Assembly: GCF_009708175.1 (NCBI RefSeq)
Contig: NZ_WMBB01000008.1
Coordinates: forward strand, 248,001-312,000
DNA: 64,000 nt
Origin: Nocardia aurantiaca
GTDB lineage: Bacteria > Actinomycetota > Actinomycetes > Mycobacteriales > Mycobacteriaceae
Reading direction: 5' to 3'
This document shows positions 24,577 through 33,053 of the stretch, piece after piece. The notes beneath the pieces were generated by a model. The model ran no database searches. It saw only the letters and a program-made list of their open reading frames with translations, and was not told the DNA's origin. A program made the position numbers and the translations under genes. Position 1 is the first letter of the stretch. Each line of letters starts with the position of its first letter.

Positions 24577-25614
24577 GTGCCCATCGCGACTCCGGAGATC
24601 TACGCCGAGATGATTGCTCGGGCCAAGCAGAACTCCTTCGCGTTCCCCGCCATCAACTGCACCTCGTCGGAGACGATCAACGCGGCCATCAAGGGCTTCG
24701 CGGATGCGGGCAGTGACGGCATCATCCAATTCTCCACCGGCGGTGCGGAATTCGGTTCCGGCCTGGGTGTGAAGGACATGGTGACCGGCGCGGTCGCGCT
24801 GGCCGAGTTCGCGAATGTGGTTGCGGCCCGCTACGACGTCACCATCGCGCTGCACACCGACCACTGCCCGAAGGACAAGCTGGACACCTTCGTGCGCCCG
24901 CTGCTGGCCATCTCGGCCGAGCGCGTGAAGAACGGCCTGAATCCGCTGTTCCAGTCGCACATGTGGGACGGCTCGGCGATTCCGATCGACGAGAACCTGG
25001 AGATCGCCAAGGAGCTGCTGAAGCAGGCGCACGCGGCGAACATCATCCTCGAGGTCGAGATCGGCGTCGTCGGTGGTGAAGAGGACGGTGTCGAGGCCGA
25101 GATCAACGAGAAGCTCTACACCTCCCCCGAGGACTTCGAGAAGACCGTCGACGCGCTGGGCGCGGGCGAGAACGGCAAGTACCTGCTGGCCGCCACCTTC
25201 GGCAACGTGCACGGCGTCTACAAGCCGGGCAATGTGAAGCTGCGTCCCGAGGTGCTGGCCGAGGGCCAGCGGGTGGCCGCCGCCAAGCTGGGCCTGGGCG
25301 CGGACGCGCAGCCGTTCGACTTCGTCTTCCACGGCGGCTCGGGCTCGCTGAAGTCGGAGATCGAGGACTCGCTGCGTTATGGCGTGGTGAAGATGAACGT
25401 CGACACCGATACTCAGTACGCCTTCACCCGCCCGGTGGCCGGCCACATGTTCGCCAACTACGACGGCGTCCTGAAGGTCGACGGCGAGGTCGGCAACAAG
25501 AAGGTCTACGACCCGCGCAGCTACCTCAAGAAGGCCGAGACTTCGATGGCCGCGCGCGTCGTCGAAGCCTGCAACGACCTGAACTCGGCGGGACGCTCGA
25601 TCAGCGCCAAGTAA
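24577..25614 (+). CDS. fba: Class II fructose-1,6-bisphosphate aldolase
   Basis: 345 residues. IALHTDHC (about 90-97) supplies catalytic Asp95 and zinc ligand His96; the EVEIGVVGGEEDG and FHGGSGS blocks complete the class II signature. It reversibly cleaves fructose 1,6-bisphosphate in glycolysis/gluconeogenesis using zinc. Start GTG 24577 has GGAGG 6-10 nt upstream. Gene order DedA-fba-GH76 matches Rv0363c-Rv0365c of M. tuberculosis. Confidence 0.96.
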   Translation: MPIATPEIYAEMIARAKQNSFAFPAINCTSSETINAAIKGFADAGSDGIIQFSTGGAEFGSGLGVKDMVTGAVALAEFANVVAARYDVTIALHTDHCPKDKLDTFVRPLLAISAERVKNGLNPLFQSHMWDGSAIPIDENLEIAKELLKQAHAANIILEVEIGVVGGEEDGVEAEINEKLYTSPEDFEKTVDALGAGENGKYLLAATFGNVHGVYKPGNVKLRPEVLAEGQRVAAAKLGLGADAQPFDFVFHGGSGSLKSEIEDSLRYGVVKMNVDTDTQYAFTRPVAGHMFANYDGVLKVDGEVGNKKVYDPRSYLKKAETSMAARVVEACNDLNSAGRSISAK

Positions 25615-25625
25615 GCTCAACGCTC

Positions 25626-25653
25626 GGGATTCCGCGCGGACACGCGGAATCCC
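25626..25653 (+). terminator. Terminator after fba
   Basis: Perfect 11-bp stem GGGATTCCGCG (25626-25636) with complement at 25643-25653 and a 6-nt loop, followed by CAATTTT. Confidence 0.85.
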
Positions 25654-25704
25654 GGGCAATTTTGAAGCGGCGGGCGCGCCGCGGTCTCTATCGAGGCAGG
25701 TGGC

Positions 25705-26823
25705 ATGACTGTCGATGTACGGGTCCTGGGCCCCGTGCAGCTGTTGGTCGCGGGCCGGTCCGTGCCGGTCGGCGGCCCCAAGCCGCGTGCGCTGCTGGCG
25801 GCACTGACCGTGAACCGGCGGCGGGCGGTTTCCTCACAGGCACTGGCCGATATCGTGTGGAACGACGATCCGCCGGACTCCTATCAGGCCAGTCTGCAGG
25901 TGTTCGTCTCGAACATTCGCAAGACCCTGCGCACCGCCGGGGTCGACCCGGTGGCGCTGCTGCGCACCGAATCCTCGGGCTATCGGCTGGAAATCGAGGA
26001 CGACGAGTGTGATCTCGGGCGTTTCGAGACGCTGCGCCGCGAGGGCTCGGAGGCCGCCTCGATCGGCGACCCCACCGCCGCGTCGCGACTCTTCGGTGCG
26101 GCGCTGGCGGAATGGAGCGGCCGGGCCCTGGACGATCTGTCCGGCCTGGGTTTCGCGGAGAGTTTCGCGACCGCCATGGACGAGGAGCGGCTGCTGGTCG
26201 CCTCCGCCCGCATCGACTCCGAAATCGCTTTGGGCCGCGCCTCTTCCGTGGTCGGTGAACTGGTGTCGATGACCAATGCGCATCCGCTGCGGGAACCGCT
26301 GTGGGCGCAGCTCATCACCGCGCTCTACCTGTCCGGCCGCCAGGCCGACGCGCTCGACGCCTGCCGGCGGGTGCGCACCGTGCTCGCCGAGGAGCTCGGC
26401 ATCGATCCCGGTCCGGCGCTCATCGCGCTGGAGCACAAGGTGCTGCGCCAGGAACCGTTGAGCACCGGGCAGATTCACGAGGTCGAGCGCATGGCCAAGG
26501 CCATGACCGAGACCGTCACCGAGATGCCGCGCGCGGTCCGCGCCGGGCAGCTGCGCCTGTCCGACGGGCGGGTGGTGCCGATCGGCGCCAGCGGCATGAA
26601 GATCGGCCGCATGACCGACAACGATCTGGTCCTCGACGACCCCAAGGCCAGCCGGTACCACGCCCAGATCACGCCGAGCCGCGCCGGCCTGCTCATCAAG
26701 GACCTGCACTCCGCCAACGGCATCTACATCAACGAGCAGTCCATCGAATCCGCCGCCGTCCTGGCGGACGGGGACGCCATCCGCATCGGCACCACCGTGC
26801 TCACCTTCCAGGCCTTGCGCTGA
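25705..26823 (+). CDS. EmbR-like transcriptional regulator (winged helix + BTAD + FHA)
   Basis: 372 residues. An OmpR-like winged helix (1-100) is followed by a bacterial transcriptional activator TPR domain (about 105-250) and a C-terminal FHA domain (about 280-372) with GR at 301-302, SRYHAQ at 316-321 and Asn338 (HSANG), the residues that bind phosphothreonine. This is the architecture of mycobacterial EmbR, which is controlled by Ser/Thr kinase PknH and regulates arabinan synthesis genes. It lies upstream, on the same strand, of a DUF4185 protein of a family linked to D-arabinan cleavage. Confidence 0.88.
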   Translation: MTVDVRVLGPVQLLVAGRSVPVGGPKPRALLAALTVNRRRAVSSQALADIVWNDDPPDSYQASLQVFVSNIRKTLRTAGVDPVALLRTESSGYRLEIEDDECDLGRFETLRREGSEAASIGDPTAASRLFGAALAEWSGRALDDLSGLGFAESFATAMDEERLLVASARIDSEIALGRASSVVGELVSMTNAHPLREPLWAQLITALYLSGRQADALDACRRVRTVLAEELGIDPGPALIALEHKVLRQEPLSTGQIHEVERMAKAMTETVTEMPRAVRAGQLRLSDGRVVPIGASGMKIGRMTDNDLVLDDPKASRYHAQITPSRAGLLIKDLHSANGIYINEQSIESAAVLADGDAIRIGTTVLTFQALR

Positions 26824-26999
26824 CCGGCTGCCGTATTACGCTGCCGCGCCGTCGATTTCGGTTCGGCGTGCGGATGCGGTAGGGGCCCGGGTCTCGATTC
26901 GGTGGAGATCGGGTGAGTGCCGGTGGTTCGCCGGGCCCCGGGGGTAGGGTCTGTGCCCGGATGTGTCCGGAGAGCTGGATTATCGAGAGGGTTGAGTGA

Positions 27000-28493
27000 A
27001 TGGCCAAGCGGCTCCTGGCAGCTGCGGGGGCGGTGATCTTCGGAGCGGGCGTTCTGGTCGGAGCGGACGGGCCGGTCGCCGTCGCCGATCCGGATCCCGG
27101 TGCGGCACCGGCCGTTCCCGGCATCGGGCCCTGCGCCTCCGACGCCAAGCCGCAGCACGAGTCGGTGATTCCCAAGACCGTCGAGATGCCCGTGGTCTAC
27201 CCGGTCATCACGGTCGACACCGGACCGCTGCCGGAGAAGACCGAGCGCGTGCGGATGGAGCTGCCGTCGGATCCGTGCGTGAACCCCTGCCCGGACCTCA
27301 CCGACACGCCCGCCCCGCCGCCCAGCCTGGCCGAACAGCTCGGCCTGCCCACACTGATCCTGCGTCCGCAGCCGTTCAATTTCGCCTTCCCCAATCCGAA
27401 TCCGCAGCCGCTGCCGCCCGGGCCCGACCCGGCGCACCCGCCGATCGAGGCCGCCGCGCAGGTGCCTGCCCGGCCGACGCCGCAGGTCTCCGATGTGCGC
27501 GAGGTGTCCAAGCTGACCGGTGCGAACTCGGTCAACCGCACGGACAAGCGCTGGCAGGTGCAGGGCACCGACCTGGGGATCATGTGGCAGAGCGCGCCCG
27601 ACGAGATCGCCATCGCCTTCGGTGACACCGTCGGCCGCGACTTCCATCCGCCGGGCGGCATGGGTGAGGACTGGCGCTCGAATCTGCTGGCCTTCAGTAA
27701 GAACCGGGATCTGGCCAACGGTGTCGTCTTCGACCGCATGGTCACCGACGATCGCTGCCACGCCGCGGAAATACTGAGCAGCCGCAAGATGGACAATATC
27801 GAGATCACCACCATTCCGACCTCTGGCTTCGCCCTCGGGGACCGGCAGTACATGAGCTACATGTCGATCCGCACCTGGAACAGCGGTCCCGGCACCTGGT
27901 ACACCAACTACGGCGGCATCGCCTACTCCGACGACCACGGTGAGCACTGGACCAAGGACCCGTACGCCAAGTGGGAGAACATCTTCGGACTCTCCAATTT
28001 CCAGGTGACGTCGATGGTGCCGCAAGGGGACTGGGTGTACATGTTCGGCATCCCCAACTCGCGGCTCGGCGGAGTGGGCCTGGCCCGGGTGCCCAAGGAA
28101 CAGGTCCTCAACCCGACCGCCTACCAGTACTGGAACAGCGGCGCATGGCTGCCCGCGGAGAACGGATTGGTCACCGCCACACCGATTGTCGACGCGCCCG
28201 CCGGTGAGCTGTCGGTGCGCTACGACGAAAACCGCAAGGTGTGGCAGATGAGTTATCTGGACACGGCCAAGGCGGCTCTGGTTGTGCGGGAATCGGATTC
28301 ACCGCAGGGCGTGTGGTCCGACAGTGCGGTCACGGTAAGCGCACTGCAATTCCCGGAGCTGTACGGCGGTTTCATCCACCCGTGGTCGACCGGCAACGAC
28401 CTGTACTTCACCATGTCGACCTGGAGCGACTACAACGTCTACCTGATGCACGCCACGCTGGATCGCCTCCCCGAGACTTCAGTGCCCGGCTGA
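27000..28493 (+). CDS. Secreted DUF4185-domain protein (GH183-like, candidate endo-D-arabinanase)
   Basis: 497 residues. Signal peptide (1-29, cleavage after VAVA), a Pro-rich region (30-165), then a beta-propeller-like domain from about 170 (GTDLGIMWQSAPDEIAIAFG, YSDDHGEHWTKDP, WNSGAWLPAENG). DUF4185 proteins of mycobacteria have been assigned to glycoside hydrolase family GH183, endo-acting on D-arabinan of arabinogalactan and lipoarabinomannan. Activity here is inferred from the family; I could not locate the catalytic acids with confidence. GAGAGGG precedes ATG 27000. Confidence 0.78.
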   Translation: MAKRLLAAAGAVIFGAGVLVGADGPVAVADPDPGAAPAVPGIGPCASDAKPQHESVIPKTVEMPVVYPVITVDTGPLPEKTERVRMELPSDPCVNPCPDLTDTPAPPPSLAEQLGLPTLILRPQPFNFAFPNPNPQPLPPGPDPAHPPIEAAAQVPARPTPQVSDVREVSKLTGANSVNRTDKRWQVQGTDLGIMWQSAPDEIAIAFGDTVGRDFHPPGGMGEDWRSNLLAFSKNRDLANGVVFDRMVTDDRCHAAEILSSRKMDNIEITTIPTSGFALGDRQYMSYMSIRTWNSGPGTWYTNYGGIAYSDDHGEHWTKDPYAKWENIFGLSNFQVTSMVPQGDWVYMFGIPNSRLGGVGLARVPKEQVLNPTAYQYWNSGAWLPAENGLVTATPIVDAPAGELSVRYDENRKVWQMSYLDTAKAALVVRESDSPQGVWSDSAVTVSALQFPELYGGFIHPWSTGNDLYFTMSTWSDYNVYLMHATLDRLPETSVPG

Positions 28494-28630
28494 GAGCCGT
28501 TCACCATCGCGCACGCGGTGCCGGCGGCCGGGTGCGGGACCAAACTTGGGTGTCTACCGAGGAGTTACCCCCAACGTAGTGAAATCGGTTGTCACGTAGG
28601 GAGGAAGGAACGAGGACGGTAGTCGACTTC

Positions 28631-28653
28631 GACGGGCCGCGATGCGGCCCGTC
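28631..28653. terminator. Terminator between convergent DUF4185 and HadAB genes
   Basis: Perfect 10-bp stem GACGGGCCGC (28631-28640) with complement at 28644-28653 and a 3-nt loop, followed by GTTT, in the convergent gap. Confidence 0.82.
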
Positions 28654-28669
28654 GTTTCGAGGTGTCCGA

Positions 28670-29719
28670 TCAGGACAGCCGAACCTCGGCGATGGCGCGG
28701 CCGAACAGCTTCTTGCCCTCCGACGTCGCGCCCAGCACGACGGTGGCCGCGCCCCGGGCGGCGTCGACCGACTTCACCTTGCCGGTGAACTCGATGATGG
28801 TCGGGGCGGTCGGCTCGACCGGTACGAAGCCGGAGAAGCGGACGCTGAACTTGCCCAGCGCCGACGGGTCGCCCAGCCAGTCCACCAGGTAGCCCGCGGT
28901 CAGGCCCATGGTGAGCATGCCGTGCGCCACCACGGTGGGCAGGCCGACCAGGGTGGCGGCGGTGTCGCTGAAGTGGATGGGGTTCGGGTCGCCGGAGACG
29001 CCGGCGTAGTTGACCAGGTCGCCGCGAGTGACCGGCACGCTGGCGGCGGGCAGCTCGGTGCCGGCGGTCACGGTGGCGGCGGTGGGGATGGTGTGGACCG
29101 GTTGCGGCGCGGCGGGCGCGGCCGGGTCGGCGACCTCCTCGGGGGCCAGCAGCACCAGACCGGTCGGGTCGCCGTCGAATTCGCCGGGTTGCACGACATG
29201 GCCGTGCATGACAACGCCCGACACCGTCTCGACCATGGCCGGATCGATCTCGACGCCCTTGCGGGCCACGATGGTGGTGGTGGAGACCAGCACCGGCAGT
29301 ACGTCGGCGTCGGTGAGGGTGACCTTGACGGTGATGAAGTCGTTGTCGCCGAAGCTGCGGATGTTCTCGACCACCACATCCACGCCGAGGCGGTCCTCGG
29401 CCAGGATCGGGCGGTAGTACTCGAAGACCTGGTCGGTCTGCAGGATCTGGGAGACGTCGTACTCGGTGAGCACGGACCCGATCAGCGAGCGGGTGGTGGC
29501 CGCGCCGATCACCGACGCGAAGGTCGGCGAGGCGAGCAGGCCACCGTAGCCGAGCCCGGCGGCGTCGTCCTCGCGGTGGTGAGCGGGGTGTTCGTTGCGC
29601 ACGGCACGCGCGAACTCGCGGATCTTCTCGCGGCCGACGTCGTAGTGATCACGGACACGGAAGTGCCGTCCGACCAGTTCGGCCGCGGTGGCCTCAGTGG
29701 CCTCTGCCGTTTCCGGCAT
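28670..29719 (-). CDS. Fused (3R)-hydroxyacyl-ACP dehydratase HadA/HadB-type
   Basis: 349 residues from ATG 29719 (AGGGAG about 8 nt upstream). The N-terminal half (to about 160) is a HadA-like non-catalytic hot-dog domain (LVGRHFRVRDHYDVGREKIR). The C-terminal half (about 200-349) is a MaoC-type domain with catalytic GDPNPIHFSDTAA and VAHGMLTMG. In mycobacteria HadA and HadB are separate subunits dehydrating FAS-II intermediates during mycolate synthesis; here both are joined in one chain. It may act in meromycolate elongation or in beta-oxidation. Confidence 0.86.
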   Translation of the reverse strand: MPETAEATEATAAELVGRHFRVRDHYDVGREKIREFARAVRNEHPAHHREDDAAGLGYGGLLASPTFASVIGAATTRSLIGSVLTEYDVSQILQTDQVFEYYRPILAEDRLGVDVVVENIRSFGDNDFITVKVTLTDADVLPVLVSTTTIVARKGVEIDPAMVETVSGVVMHGHVVQPGEFDGDPTGLVLLAPEEVADPAAPAAPQPVHTIPTAATVTAGTELPAASVPVTRGDLVNYAGVSGDPNPIHFSDTAATLVGLPTVVAHGMLTMGLTAGYLVDWLGDPSALGKFSVRFSGFVPVEPTAPTIIEFTGKVKSVDAARGAATVVLGATSEGKKLFGRAIAEVRLS

Positions 29720-29959
29720 GGTGTTCAGCTCCCTGCAAATCGAAACCCGGTGGGCCCGCACCACTTCTGTCGGACACTGCCCTGGACTTCTGTCCGAGAA
29801 TGCCCTGGACGGCGTACAACCGCTGAAGTGCCGGAACGCCGAAATGGCTGGCCCAGACAATCCGGCACACTCTACCCACGTGCCGGACTGTTGACCAGGT
29901 CTTTGTGATGTTCATCGCGACCGGGGCCCCGACTGCTTCAGGGCAATTTCGGGAATGGG

Positions 29960-32524
29960 TCAGTGCCCGTTCTGCGGGTCACACACCTTCCACGAACCAC
30001 CCTCGTTGCGCAGATCGAAGGTGCGCGCCGACGTCTTCGACGGATCCGCCGCGGTGTAGACGGTCGCCTGCGCCAGCGCGGTGTCGCCGGTGATCTGGAT
30101 GGCGTCGACGCTCTTCACCTGCGGAATGCTCTTCTGGTCCTGGGACGTCTTGTAGACGCTCGCGAACTGGTCGGCCGAGATCTTCTGGTAGAAGTCGTGC
30201 TGCGCACCGCAGGTCACGGCCCGCAGGGCGGCCAGGTTCCCGGCATTGAGCGCGTCCGTGTACGACGTGATCGTCTTCTGCACCAAGGCTTCCGGCGAAG
30301 TGTCGTTATTGTGCTTCACCACTGCGAACACCACACCGACGATCGCGATCACCGCGATCACGGCCGCTGCGACGATGATCCACAGCTTCTTCGATCCACC
30401 GGCCGCCTTCGCCGTCCCATCGGACGCCTCCGCGGCCGCCGGAACCCGCTGCGGCTGCGCCAAGGTGCGCGATCCATCCCCTTGAACGCCCTGTCCCCCA
30501 GCCTGTCCCGGCCCGCCCTGCGGTGCACCCGGCCCCTGCTGCGCATTGGGGGCCTGCGGTCCGCCCGGTCCCTGCGGTGCGCCGGGACCCTGCTGCGCAT
30601 TGGGGGCCTGCGGTGCGCCGGGACCCTGCGGCCCACGTGGCCCTTGCGGCGGCGCGCCCGCCCCGACCCGCTGCGGCGGAGCAATGCGCGGGCCGCCGAT
30701 CGGCTGCCCCGGCGTGGTCGGCTGCATATCCGCCGGCGACGGTGCGGTAGCCGGTCGCCGCGGCCCCATCGGCGGCCGCGGCGGTGAGGGCCGAGTCTCC
30801 TCGACCGGCGCGTCCTGTGCCGGCGCACCCCCGCGCGGTCCCACATTCCGCGGCCCCGCGTTGACCCGAGGCGTCTGGGGCGGCTTACTGACCGCCCGCC
30901 CCTGCGGTCCCGAAACCCGAATCTTCTCCGTGCCCTGCTCACCCGAAACAATCGGCAAAGCAGTGGTGGCGGCATCCGCCGGATTCGGAACCTTCTTGAT
31001 CACAACGGTTTCCGCGTCCCCGCCACGTGCGGACCCGCCATCCTGCGCACCCGAGCCCGCCCCGGGTCCGCCCGGCGCCGCGGTCTCCTCGCCGCCGTCC
31101 TTCGCGGCACCGTCCTTCGCAGCGCCGCCCCGCTGCCCCGAATCCTCTTGTGCTGCACCCTTGTTCCCAGCACCCTGCCGACCGCTCGAATCGCCGCCGT
31201 CACGCGGTGACTGCTGCATCCCCTGGGTCGGGACATCCTCCGGCGCGGGTTTCTCCGATGCTGCGCCCTCGGCCTGTACCGAACCGCCCTCCGCGGCGTC
31301 GCCACCGGCAGCCGCCGCACCACCCGCGCCGCGGCCAGCCTGTCCGGAATCCGAAGGCGTGGAACCGGATTGACCCGCCCCGCCCGATTTCCCGGCCCGG
31401 TCCGGCCGCTGAATCGGGATCAACTGGGTCGTCGCGTCCGCCGGCGCGTCACCACCGGCAGTGTTCTTCTCCCCACCCGGCCGTTGAATCGGAATGAACT
31501 GGGTAGGAGCATCAGCGGGGGACGCGGCCCCCGGCCCCGGACCGCCCGTGGGCTGACCGCCGCCCGCGTTCGGCCGCGCACCCGAGCCCCGAACTCCGTC
31601 CGATCCAGCCGCCGCCGGTCCACCGGGCGGTTGTGCGCCGCCCGCGGCCGCGGACTGTCCACCGGATCCGGTCTGCCCATCGCCGCCGGGCCGTTCACCC
31701 GCCGAGTTCTGTGGTGTGGGCGCGTTCGCGCTCTGGCGTGCCGTCGAACCGGCGGGTGCGCCGGCCGCGCCAGCGGTCGGGGATGCACCGGGCCGCTGTC
31801 CGCCGCCCACAGCGGGCTGTTGTCCGCCGGGTGCGGTGTGTCCAGTGCCGGTGGGTCGTTCGCCCGCGGTGTTCTGTGGCGTGGGCGTGTTCGTGCCCTG
31901 TCGTTCTGTCGAACCGGCGGTTCCAGCGGTGGGGGATGTGCCGGGCTGTTGTCCGCCGGGTGCGGTGTGTCCAGTGCCGGTGGGTCGTTCGCCTGCGGTG
32001 TTCTGTGGCGTGGGCGCGTTCGTGCCCCGGCGTTCGGCCGGTCCGCCGGTCGCCGAGGATCCAGCGGAGGGCTGTCCGCCGGGCGCGTTCTGCCGAGCGG
32101 GTGCGCCGGGGGCCGGGTTGCCGGAGGTCGAGGTCGGTCCCGCCGCGGATCCGGGGGCCGACGGCTGTCCGCCGGGGGTGCTCTGCGGCACGAATGCCCC
32201 CGAGCCCTGGCGGGCGGCGGCCGGTGGTTGGCCACCGGGTGTGCGCTGCCGTCCGGCGACCTTGGGCGCTTCGTAATGGATGGTGGCGAAACCGGCCGGT
32301 CCGGACTTGGGTGCGCCAGTGCGGATCTCCTCGGTGCGGGAGTTGGCGGAGGGGATCGCTTCGGTGGCGGCGGTCGGCGGCGCGTCGTCGGTGGCGGCAT
32401 CGCTCGATGCGCCCGGCTGCGGGGCGGACTGGTCGGTCGGAGCCTTGGGGGTGGCGGTGTCCTGGGCGCCGGGGGCAGGGTCGGCAGGACCCTGCGGCTG
32501 CTGGTCGTCTTTCGGGTCGGACAC
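29960..32524 (-). CDS. Large Pro/Gly/Gln-rich single-pass membrane protein with C-terminal Rv0361-like domain
   Basis: 854 residues from GTG 32524 (GAGGGG 9 nt upstream). Residues 1-700 are low-complexity, dominated by Pro, Gly, Gln, Ala and Thr, with internal repeats (TPQNTAGERPTGTGHTAPGG twice at a 43-residue period; GPGAPQ/APNAQQ blocks later). One transmembrane helix (KLWIIVAAAVIAVIAIVGVV, about 720-740) precedes a folded external domain (ALVQKTITSYTDALNAGNLA) like DUF4878/lumazine-binding-type modules. Its place beside DUF3151, M50 protease and purA matches Rv0361, which is only about 275 residues, so the cytoplasmic tail is greatly expanded here. Confidence 0.78.
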   Translation of the reverse strand: MSDPKDDQQPQGPADPAPGAQDTATPKAPTDQSAPQPGASSDAATDDAPPTAATEAIPSANSRTEEIRTGAPKSGPAGFATIHYEAPKVAGRQRTPGGQPPAAARQGSGAFVPQSTPGGQPSAPGSAAGPTSTSGNPAPGAPARQNAPGGQPSAGSSATGGPAERRGTNAPTPQNTAGERPTGTGHTAPGGQQPGTSPTAGTAGSTERQGTNTPTPQNTAGERPTGTGHTAPGGQQPAVGGGQRPGASPTAGAAGAPAGSTARQSANAPTPQNSAGERPGGDGQTGSGGQSAAAGGAQPPGGPAAAGSDGVRGSGARPNAGGGQPTGGPGPGAASPADAPTQFIPIQRPGGEKNTAGGDAPADATTQLIPIQRPDRAGKSGGAGQSGSTPSDSGQAGRGAGGAAAAGGDAAEGGSVQAEGAASEKPAPEDVPTQGMQQSPRDGGDSSGRQGAGNKGAAQEDSGQRGGAAKDGAAKDGGEETAAPGGPGAGSGAQDGGSARGGDAETVVIKKVPNPADAATTALPIVSGEQGTEKIRVSGPQGRAVSKPPQTPRVNAGPRNVGPRGGAPAQDAPVEETRPSPPRPPMGPRRPATAPSPADMQPTTPGQPIGGPRIAPPQRVGAGAPPQGPRGPQGPGAPQAPNAQQGPGAPQGPGGPQAPNAQQGPGAPQGGPGQAGGQGVQGDGSRTLAQPQRVPAAAEASDGTAKAAGGSKKLWIIVAAAVIAVIAIVGVVFAVVKHNNDTSPEALVQKTITSYTDALNAGNLAALRAVTCGAQHDFYQKISADQFASVYKTSQDQKSIPQVKSVDAIQITGDTALAQATVYTAADPSKTSARTFDLRNEGGSWKVCDPQNGH
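31814..32040 (-). repeat. 129-bp direct repeat within the low-complexity coding region
   Basis: Two nearly identical copies start at 31814 and 31943 (GGGCTGTTGTCCGCCGGGTG and onward), a period of 129 bp or 43 codons, so the reading frame is kept. A recent in-frame duplication is likely. Confidence 0.75.
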
Positions 32525-32608
32525 GCGGCTACACCCCTCGGATCGGCGAAACTGTGATTCGACGGTCAGCCTACTGAGCATTCCGGGCGGCGGTGCAGAA
32601 TGATCGGC

Positions 32609-33052
32609 ATGACCTCCTTCGGCGATCTACTCGGACCGCAGCCGGTCCTTCTCCCGGAAAACATCGACGCGGAGGACGCGCTGCTCCAGAAACAGGACCC
32701 GGTGCAGGTCGCCGCGGCGCATCCGTCGGCCTCCATCGCCTGGGCCCATCTGGCCGAAGCGGCCCTGGAGCGTGGCGAAGCCGCCGAGGGCCAGATCAAC
32801 CACGACATCATCGCCGCCTACGCCTTCGCCCGCACCGGCTATCACCGCGGCCTGGACCTGTTGCGCCGCAATGGCTGGAAGGGGTTCGGCCCGGTGCCGT
32901 GGAGCCATGAGCCCAACCGGGGCTTCCTGCGCAGCGTCGGCGCGCTCGCCAGGGCGGCCCGCGCCATCGGCGAGACCGAGGAGTACGCGCGCTGCCTGGA
33001 CCTGCTCGAGGACTGCGACCCGCGCGCCGCGGCCGAACTCGGCCTGGACTGA
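32609..33052 (+). CDS. DUF3151-family protein (Rv0360c-like)
   Basis: 147 residues from ATG 32609 (MTSFGDLLGPQPVLLPE); ATG 32600 would add three residues. All-helical, with the conserved HPSASIAWAHLAE and AYAFARTGYHRGLDLLRRNG blocks of this actinobacteria-specific family. No function is established. Divergent from the Rv0361-like gene and followed after one base by a FUSC gene. Confidence 0.85.
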   Translation: MTSFGDLLGPQPVLLPENIDAEDALLQKQDPVQVAAAHPSASIAWAHLAEAALERGEAAEGQINHDIIAAYAFARTGYHRGLDLLRRNGWKGFGPVPWSHEPNRGFLRSVGALARAARAIGETEEYARCLDLLEDCDPRAAAELGLD

Positions 33053-33053
33053 A

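Noticed and set aside
30500..32300. Tandem repeats suggesting a mobile or CRISPR element
   Set aside because: Repeats keep the reading frame of one long low-complexity protein; no spacers, target-site duplications or transposase.
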